Positions 58,581 through 64,000 of a stretch of 64,000 nt of DNA are shown here, in pieces. Origin of the DNA: Terriglobales bacterium (GTDB lineage: Bacteria > Acidobacteriota > Terriglobia > Terriglobales > Acidobacteriaceae). Each line of letters begins with the position of its first letter. The first letter of the stretch is position 1. The stretch lies in assembly GCA_035487355.1 (NCBI GenBank), contig DATHMF010000107.1, forward strand, positions 20,149-84,148, in the 5' to 3' direction. A program made the translations under genes and the position numbers. Under the pieces are notes generated by a model. That model did not search any database. It saw nothing but the letters and a program-made list of their open reading frames with translations, and was not told the origin of the DNA.

Positions 58581-60067
58581 GCACACGCGAAATCCTGCGC
58601 CTGGGAAGCGTGAAAGACGTTGAGCATTTTCAGGGGCACCTGGATGTAAGCGGACTCAAGATTCCGTGCGATCGCGAGTTGCTCCCAGGTGCGAAGTCAC
58701 CTCTGGCCCAGCCCCTGATATGCAGTGGGATGACAATTGGCAACCGGATCGCAATCCAGCCGATGGAAGGCTGGGATGGAACACCGGATGGCGATCCTAC
58801 CGAGAACACACTCCGGCGATGGCAGCGCTTCGGGGCGAGCGGCGCGAAGTTGATCTGGGGTGGAGAAGCAGTCGCGGTTTCCCATAATGGGCGGGCTAAT
58901 CCAAATCAGTTGGTCATAGCCTCGCATACACAAGAAGGATTGGCGCGGCTGCGCGCGGCGCTCATTGAAGAGCATAAGCATACAACCGGTTCGGCTGACG
59001 GCCTGATGATCGGTTTGCAGTTAACCCACTCGGGACGCTACAGCCGTCCTAATGCCAAAGACAGGCTAGAACCTCGTATCCTGTACCACCATCCGATTTT
59101 GGACCGCAGGTTGGGGCTGCCCAATGATTATCCGGTGCTGACGGATGAAGAGATTGCGGCCATCATCGAAGACTTTTGCCGCGCGGGCAAGACTGCGCTC
59201 GAACTGGGATTCGATTTCGTTGATATCAAGCACTGCCATGGCTATCTTGGACATGAATTTTTGAGCGCACACACCCGGGAAGGAAGCTACGGCGGCGGCT
59301 TTGAGAATCGTACACGCTTTCTCCGCGAAGTAGTCAAGGGAATACGATCAGCCGCTCCCGGATTGCAAATTGGCGTGCGCCTTTCTGCCTTCGACAACAT
59401 ACCTTTTCATGCCGACCCCGAAGAATCAACGCCAGGCAAACCGGGACGCGGAATTCCAGAGAGCGCTGACAAGTTGCTTCCCTATCGCTGGGGGTTTGGC
59501 GTCAATCAGCAAGCCCCTACTGAATCTGACCTCACCGAAACGGTGCGTTTTCTGTCGCTGTTAGAAGAATTGGACATTCGTTTGGTAAATCTGACGGCGG
59601 GCAGTCCTTATTACAATCCTCATATTCAAAGACCGGCGCTCTATCCTCCGTCAGATGGATATCTGCCACCTGAAGATCCTCTCGCCGGCGTGGCCCGGCA
59701 GATGGAAGCCGTGCACCGGCTCAAGCAAAAATTTCCCAGGCTTGTTTTCGTAGGCTCAGCCTACAGCTATCTGCAGGATTTTCTGCCGCACGTGGCGCAG
59801 GCGGCAGTACGCGAAGGATGGGTGGATTTCGTGGGCCTGGGACGCATGGTCTTGAGCTATCCCGAGGTGCTTTGGGATGCGCTCGAAGGACGGAGTGTTC
59901 AACGCAAGAAGATCTGCAGAACGTTCAGCGATTGCACCACAGCGCCGCGCAATGGGCTGCCTTCGGGATGCTATCCGCTCGACGCATATTACAAAGAGTC
60001 TGAACTCGGAATCCAATTGAAAAAAATAAAAGCCGGAAAGAGCAATGAAAATCGAAACTCTGACTAA
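58577..60067 (+). CDS. NADH:flavin oxidoreductase (Old Yellow Enzyme family)
   Basis: 496 residues. FMN barrel with GNRIAIQPMEGWDGTPDGDP near the N-terminus, LQLTHSGRYS, DFVDIKHCHGYLGHEFLSAH, GGGFENRTRFLREVVKGIRS and FVGLGRMVLSYPEVL. The active-site block HCHGY replaces the HGAHGY form of many OYEs. No C-terminal Fe-S/NADPH module. It reduces enones or similar substrates; the natural substrate is not evident. Translationally coupled on both sides (ATGA with the transporter, 23-bp overlap with the next gene). Confidence 0.9.
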   Translation: MSTREILRLGSVKDVEHFQGHLDVSGLKIPCDRELLPGAKSPLAQPLICSGMTIGNRIAIQPMEGWDGTPDGDPTENTLRRWQRFGASGAKLIWGGEAVAVSHNGRANPNQLVIASHTQEGLARLRAALIEEHKHTTGSADGLMIGLQLTHSGRYSRPNAKDRLEPRILYHHPILDRRLGLPNDYPVLTDEEIAAIIEDFCRAGKTALELGFDFVDIKHCHGYLGHEFLSAHTREGSYGGGFENRTRFLREVVKGIRSAAPGLQIGVRLSAFDNIPFHADPEESTPGKPGRGIPESADKLLPYRWGFGVNQQAPTESDLTETVRFLSLLEELDIRLVNLTAGSPYYNPHIQRPALYPPSDGYLPPEDPLAGVARQMEAVHRLKQKFPRLVFVGSAYSYLQDFLPHVAQAAVREGWVDFVGLGRMVLSYPEVLWDALEGRSVQRKKICRTFSDCTTAPRNGLPSGCYPLDAYYKESELGIQLKKIKAGKSNENRNSD

Positions 60068-61001
60068 GCAATGGCAGCCCCGCCGTAAAGTCCACGGAAT
60101 TGCGGCAGCGTTGCTTCCATTTCGGGAAAATGGAAAAATAGCGGTGGAAGCTTTTCAACGTCATCTGTTAGCCACGCAGCAGGCTGGACTGATGAATGCC
60201 GTGAACATGGATACCGGCTATGTGAATTACCTGGGCGAAAGCGAAAAACTGGAGGTCCTCGAGTGGGCGCGGGAAGTGCTGGGAAAAGACGTTCCGTTTG
60301 TCGCTGGAGCATACATCGAAGGCCAAAAGGACGAAGGCGAAGTGGTGGCGCTATATCGCCGGCAGATTGAGACCATCCTGAAATTCGGCGGAATACCGAT
60401 CCTGTTTCAAACCGCGCGGCTGCACGGAAAAACAGCTCGCGAAAAAGTTGAGACCTACCATGCCATTTGCCGAGGGTATCCACACATACTCGCCTTTGAG
60501 CTGGGCACCATGTTCGCGCCCAATGGGGAGATCTTCGATGAAGAGACCGTGCGCGGCCTGATGGAAATTCCCGAGATCAAGGGAATGAAACACTCCTCGC
60601 TCGACCGCACGCTTGAAGTCGAGCGCCTTGCGCTGCGCGACGCACAACGGCCCGACTTCCGCATTTATACCGGGAACGATCTGGGCATCAACATGATTGA
60701 GTACGGCTCCGACTATTTGCTGGGATTGGCAACCTTGGCGCCGGAAAAGTTTGCCGAACGCGACCGCTTATGGGAATCAGGCGACGCCGCTTACTACGCT
60801 CTTGCGGATGCACTGCAATATTTGGGAAACGTGGTATTTCGGACGCCAGTCCCAGCCTACAAACACTCCGCAGCGGTATTTCTAAATTTGCTGGGGCGCA
60901 TTCCGACTGCGTTAGCCCATCCGAGGAACCCCAGGCGTCCGGCGTGGGAGGCAGAAATCTTGGCGGACTGCGCCCGGCGATTGGGATACGCCGCTCTGTA
61001 A
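60045..61001 (+). CDS. Dihydrodipicolinate-synthase-family aldolase
   Basis: 318 residues, class I aldolase fold of the DHDPS/NAL family. Features: VHGIAAALLPFRENGKIAVE, NMDTGYVNYLGESEK, VPFVAGAYIEGQKDEGE, and the Schiff-base lysine in IKGMKHSSLDRTLE, then IYTGNDLGINMIEYGSDYLL. It is divergent from lysine-pathway DapA, so a catabolic aldolase or dehydratase is more likely. Third gene of the MFS-OYE operon. Confidence 0.85.
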   Translation: MKIETLTKQWQPRRKVHGIAAALLPFRENGKIAVEAFQRHLLATQQAGLMNAVNMDTGYVNYLGESEKLEVLEWAREVLGKDVPFVAGAYIEGQKDEGEVVALYRRQIETILKFGGIPILFQTARLHGKTAREKVETYHAICRGYPHILAFELGTMFAPNGEIFDEETVRGLMEIPEIKGMKHSSLDRTLEVERLALRDAQRPDFRIYTGNDLGINMIEYGSDYLLGLATLAPEKFAERDRLWESGDAAYYALADALQYLGNVVFRTPVPAYKHSAAVFLNLLGRIPTALAHPRNPRRPAWEAEILADCARRLGYAAL

Positions 61002-61491
61002 AAGCAGTTCTCAGGTGAGGCGCGATCACTTTGGCTGCTCAAGCCGTGGGCGATGGGGGGGGTACCAGCAAGTGGGCGGAGCCCTAAAAATAGCGCTGAT
61101 CACCGCGTATTTGCTGGGGAAAGTCGATGCCGGGGTAGGGACTTGCTGAAGCAGTCGTCAGTCCTCAGGACAAGCTGCGGACTTTTTGAATCCAGCTTAA
61201 AGAGGCTTTGTTCTAAGCGCTGCGCTGCGCCCCTGCCTTCGGCAGAGCGGAAGGGACACTTTGTCCATCCTCACCCAGCGCTGGCGCGCTGGGCTGACCT
61301 CTATTTCGCGCCTACGGCGCTCGAATTTTCAAAGACCAAATGGGCTTTATTCTAAGGGCTCCGCGGTAAACCGCTACGCCCTCGCGAAAAGTTCGTGCGA
61401 TCCGGCACTCACTTTTCGCTCACCCGATTCAAATTAAGCCCTGCATTCTGAAATGCTTCTTGAACTGGTGAATCTGCCTTTCTACCTTCTT
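61002..61491. repeat. Repeat-rich spacer
   Basis: About 490 bp without a supported gene. It contains the REP-like hairpin CCCAGCGC-tggc-GCGCTGGG (61274-61293), a further gcgcctacggcgct stretch, and a full taagggctccgc-type repeat (61351-61425, ending cgctcaccc). Confidence 0.6.
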
Positions 61492-62355
61492 TCAAAACGT
61501 ACGTATGTAACGAGGGCCGGGACTCGGGCCGTTCTGCTGCGAACTGTTCTCCGGGGCTTTCTCTGGCTGGTTTGGGGCTATGAAAGGTGGAAAGGGAGAA
61601 TGCCCGTGCAGGATTCGTTCATAGCGCTGGGAGCCTTCATGCTGACCGTTTGGTTGCGTTTCATTTTGCTGCTCGGCTTTTGCCGGTTGTTGAGCTTCTG
61701 TCTGATTTTGGGCGCTGGCGACAGATGCCGGGCTGAGGCTCGGCTGCTTGTCTTGATCTGGTTTGTCTTGTCTTCTGTCTAGTTTTGCCGTGTCTGGTTT
61801 TGGGTCTGGCTGGTTTGGCGGAGAGAAGGGCTTCGGAACCGAAGTGCCGGTGGTCTCACGAGGATAGATCTGGGCTCCGTTGATATCTCTGATGACAAAG
61901 TTCACACCTTCGAAAGGCTGTTTCTTGGCGGGGCGGGCAGCTTTGCCGGTGGCCTCGCGCTGGGAGCGCGCCTCGAACTCAAAGGTGCGGAGCACAGCGA
62001 GGGCGCACTGGCGCATTTCGGCGGCGGCGCGGAGGTCAATGTTGCCCTGGCAGAACTGGCGGGCGACCTCGTTTAAAAACTCGGCCACGCCGGAGGCTTC
62101 GCGCATTGGTTTGGCGAGAAGACAGGCCAGCTCTGGAATGGCTTGGGGAGTAGCTTGGGCGTCGCGTCTGCGAAGGACTCCGCCGGCGCGGCGTGCTGCC
62201 GCGCTTTTCTTTTGCGACTCGGGATCGTGAAGGAAGCAATATTGCCTGCCCTTCCGGGGATGGGCCTTGCACTCGGTCCCGTCGCTACGTTTGTGGCAGC
62301 AACGGGGTTGTTGGCTGGGGTTGGTTTTTACTCCAAAAAGCTGTGCGATTTTCAT
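61492..62355 (-). CDS. Zinc-motif protein of unknown function with Pro/Gln-rich tail
   Basis: 287 residues from the Met at 62355 (aaagga seven bases upstream). The N-terminal motif RCCHKRSDGTECKAHPRKGR then QYCFLHDPESQ (C/H-rich, GTxCkA...CxxHDP) resembles small zinc modules scattered across soil bacteria, often of unknown function. A helical middle (about 75-150) and a low-complexity Pro/Gln/Asn-rich C-terminus follow. It lies next to tRNA-Ser, 77 bp from a TGATATC/GGTATCA site, so it may be part of a mobile or regulated unit. Confidence 0.65.
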   Translation of the reverse strand: MKIAQLFGVKTNPSQQPRCCHKRSDGTECKAHPRKGRQYCFLHDPESQKKSAAARRAGGVLRRRDAQATPQAIPELACLLAKPMREASGVAEFLNEVARQFCQGNIDLRAAAEMRQCALAVLRTFEFEARSQREATGKAARPAKKQPFEGVNFVIRDINGAQIYPRETTGTSVPKPFSPPNQPDPKPDTAKLDRRQDKPDQDKQPSLSPASVASAQNQTEAQQPAKAEQQNETQPNGQHEGSQRYERILHGHSPFPPFIAPNQPEKAPENSSQQNGPSPGPRYIRTF

Positions 62356-62431
62356 AGATATCCTTTCCGGTATCCCTTCCAGGGACACCTGAGGACAATG
62401 ATGACGCACAATTGGTGAAAATCAGCCCTTT

Positions 62432-62450
62432 TGATATCAGAATGGTATCA
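62432..62450 (-). promoter_or_regulatory. Imperfect operator-like site upstream of the zinc-motif gene
   Basis: TGATATC-agaat-GGTATCA; the minus strand reads TGATACC and TGATATC 11 bp apart. The same half sites occur at 7831-7850. Confidence 0.35.
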
Positions 62451-62590
62451 TTTTTAATCTTTTTTGCCACGAATGAGTACGCATTTTATAGACAAAGCCC
62501 CACCCAGCCATTCGGCAAACTCAGCGCAGGCTGCAACATACCCGGAGCAGGGATTTTAAAGTGCTGTTAAACTGTTGAAAACACTCACGC

Positions 62591-62680
62591 GGAGGGATGT
62601 GTGAGCGGTTGAAACAGGCGGTCTTGAAAACCGCTATACCCGAAAGGGTATCGGGGGTTCGAATCCCTCTCCCTCCGCCA
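62591..62680 (+). tRNA. tRNA-Ser (TGA anticodon)
   Basis: 90 nt including encoded CCA. Acceptor stem GGAGGGA / TCCCTCC with discriminator G, anticodon stem GCGGT / ACCGC with loop cttgaaa (anticodon TGA at 62625-62627), a long variable arm (TACCC gaaa GGGTA) and a T arm with GGTTCGAATCC. The long variable arm is the class II hallmark of tRNA-Ser. Confidence 0.97.
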
Positions 62681-62717
62681 GACGATTTCTCCTTTGGCTT
62701 CTAAGGACAATCTGCGA

Positions 62718-63254
62718 ATGAGCAAGCCGACAAACCTGACGTATGAGGACTCTTGCCGGGAGCTTCAGAAAGCGGGCTGGCTGGCTCCCGGCACTGCGCC
62801 CAGACTTCCATCAAAGCGTCCAAATTACGATGATGACGGCTTATTCGGGGTACGCTTGTTCCGCACGATGACGAAAGACAAAACCCTCGAGAATCTGACT
62901 CTGCCACGCACGTTCTTCGGACGTTCTGAAATCCGGAATGTGTCATTCGCGGGCACCGACTTGTCAGAATCAACTTTATGCTGGAATGACTTCATCTGGG
63001 TTGACTTCACAAATTGCGACCTCTGTAATTGCGACATGCGAGCCGCGCTTTTCGACACAGTCAAATTCTCTGGGGCTAATCTCAACCAGAGTGATCTGCG
63101 CGGATCTGATTTCAAAGATTGCGATTTTTCAAACGCGCGTCTTCAAGGCGCGAAACTAACGAAGAGCCAGGGTCTACGCTTGAATTTGTCCCCGCAGCAA
63201 CAGCAAGAGGTTGATTGGCAAGAGCTTGACGGCGAAGAGCCCGGCGGCGGTTGA
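62718..63254 (+). CDS. Pentapeptide-repeat protein
   Basis: 178 residues from the ATG at 62718 (aaggac upstream; an in-frame TTG at 62694 is less likely). After an N-terminal region of about 70 residues come consecutive A(D/N)LxX-type repeats: VSFAGTDLSESTLCWNDF, then VDFTNCDLCNCDMRAALF, then FSGANLNQSDLRGSDFKDCD and FSNARLQGAKL. These form a right-handed quadrilateral helix. The C-terminus is Gln/Glu-rich and polar. It starts 37 bp after tRNA-Ser. Some pentapeptide proteins mimic DNA and protect gyrase, but nothing here proves that role. Confidence 0.88.
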   Translation: MSKPTNLTYEDSCRELQKAGWLAPGTAPRLPSKRPNYDDDGLFGVRLFRTMTKDKTLENLTLPRTFFGRSEIRNVSFAGTDLSESTLCWNDFIWVDFTNCDLCNCDMRAALFDTVKFSGANLNQSDLRGSDFKDCDFSNARLQGAKLTKSQGLRLNLSPQQQQEVDWQELDGEEPGGG

Positions 63255-63548
63255 TGTTTCACGAGGCCCTGTTCCTTCAGCCGATTGCGGGTTGATTTAA
63301 CGGCAAGCCGGAAGTTATTCGGGCCCGAAGTCGGCTTGGGAGAAGTGAGAAGTTGCTGACTGTCGCCCGCGCCGATCTCCTCGAAGCCCGTTTCGGGACC
63401 GCGCGAACAAGGAACTGAAGGGCGCCCGGATTACTTCCGCATTGCCGACCATCCGCTCGGGAACCCGTGTGCTATGGAGATAATCACCCAGTGTTGCGCC
63501 AGGAGGTCATGAACTTGTCTCTTTTCAATGCCATCTCGACACGCTCCG
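63255..63548. other. Spacer without a recognisable gene
   Basis: 294 bp between the pentapeptide and tag genes. No coding frame with a convincing start or family match, no clear hairpin terminator and no strong repeat was seen. Confidence 0.4.
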
Positions 63549-64000
63549 CTACGCGGAAGATCCAGCCTTCCAATCCTGCCGGATCTCCCGATAACGGAAG
63601 CAATCGACGAGGTGATCGTTTACCATTCCAACCGCCTGCATGTGGGCATACACGATCGTCGAACCAACGAAACTGAATCCGCGACGCTTAAGGTCCTTGC
63701 TGAACACATCGGATTCGACAGAAGTTGCAGGGATCTGTCGCATGATCTTCCACCGGTTAAGCTTTGGCTGTCCGTCAACGAAACGCCAGCAATAGGAGTC
63801 GAAGCTTCCGAACTCTTCCTGGATTTTGAGAAACGCGCGTGCGTTGCGCACGGCGGCCGCAATCTTCATACGGTTGCGAATGATCTCAGAATTTAATGCG
63901 AGCTTCTCGATTCGTCGAGCCGAATATCGCGCGACTTTCTCGGGTTCAAACCCATCGAAAGCGCGCCGATAACCTTCCCGCTTCTTCAGTACAATCGTCC
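63549..64000 (-). CDS. tag: DNA-3-methyladenine glycosylase I, 5' end outside window
   Basis: Base-excision repair enzyme removing 3-methyladenine. The minus-strand frame is open to the window end; the visible part reads TIVLKKREGYRRAFDGFEPE, IEKLALNSEIIRNRMKIAAA, EEFGSFDSYCWRFVDGQPKL, ESDVFSKDLKRRGFSFVGST, AHMQAVGMVNDHLVDCFRY, all Tag-typical, with the zinc-binding His and Cys near the C-terminus. About 150 residues are visible; the N-terminal zinc ligands and catalytic Glu lie outside. Confidence 0.9.
   Translation of the reverse strand, partial: TIVLKKREGYRRAFDGFEPEKVARYSARRIEKLALNSEIIRNRMKIAAAVRNARAFLKIQEEFGSFDSYCWRFVDGQPKLNRWKIMRQIPATSVESDVFSKDLKRRGFSFVGSTIVYAHMQAVGMVNDHLVDCFRYREIRQDWKAGSSA

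Noticed and set aside
62591..63254. tRNA-Ser as a prophage or island attachment site
   Set aside because: No integrase and no repeat of the tRNA 3' end was found in the window.

Overview
The window looks like chromosomal DNA from an acidobacterium, probably class Terriglobia (Koribacter/Terriglobus-like). This is inferred from the style of the housekeeping proteins: an EF-P with a PGN loop, fused aroDE, a KirBac channel, tandem TonB-like proteins, many FtsX/MacB permeases, and abundant short palindromic and interspersed repeats. No rRNA, phage or transposase gene was recognised. One tRNA (Ser, anticodon TGA) lies near the right end. Genes at both edges are cut by the window: sucA on the left and tag on the right.

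Region 1 (1-17 kb) is centred on 2-oxoacid dehydrogenases and lipoate: the 3' part of sucA (OGDH E1), yggX, lipB, pdhA and pdhB (E1 alpha and beta) and a two-lipoyl-domain E2. No E3 or lipA is in view. The set is interrupted by a visibly AT-richer two-gene insert (a PD-(D/E)XK-like protein and a membrane protein, 4134-6272) and by about 700 bp of repeats between pdhA and pdhB. Cupin, RidA-like, KirBac, EVE and Rsm22-like genes also lie here. Three coding sequences (lipB, pdhA, the Rsm22-like gene) appear to have absorbed short repeat elements in frame.

Region 2 (17-36.9 kb) is housekeeping and signalling: a HipA-like kinase, a dual-specificity phosphatase, an HTH regulator with a palindromic operator, aroDE, an OmpA-family protein, an M13 peptidase, a GAF/SpoIIE phosphatase, a ParE-type toxin-antitoxin pair, apt, acyP, efp, two TonB-like genes with palindromes at their 5' ends, a FecR-like protein, trpG/pabA, a 55-residue Trm112-like protein, and a sigma factor with its zinc-finger anti-sigma-like partner.

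Region 3 (36.9-52 kb) holds a DUF6569/ARPP-1-like protein, a Ser/Thr kinase with PEGA-like repeats adjacent to an FHA-GAF-cyclase, two small paralogous proteins, a family 2 glycosyltransferase, a TonB-like protein ending in a repeated Cys/Trp motif, two FtsX-type permeases, a polytopic membrane protein and an RDD protein. At 45213-45463 there is a three-copy tandem array of a nested hairpin with an invariant core, followed by a strong terminator. It is the best candidate here for an undescribed RNA element.

Region 4 (52-64 kb) contains a three-gene phosphorelay (PAS-PAS kinase, double receiver, REC-PAS-kinase-REC-REC hybrid), a translationally coupled MFS / Old-Yellow-Enzyme / DHDPS-like operon, a zinc-motif protein, tRNA-Ser, a pentapeptide-repeat protein and the partial tag gene.

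At least six families of short repeats recur through the window. They are listed individually because several alter coding sequences or could regulate genes.
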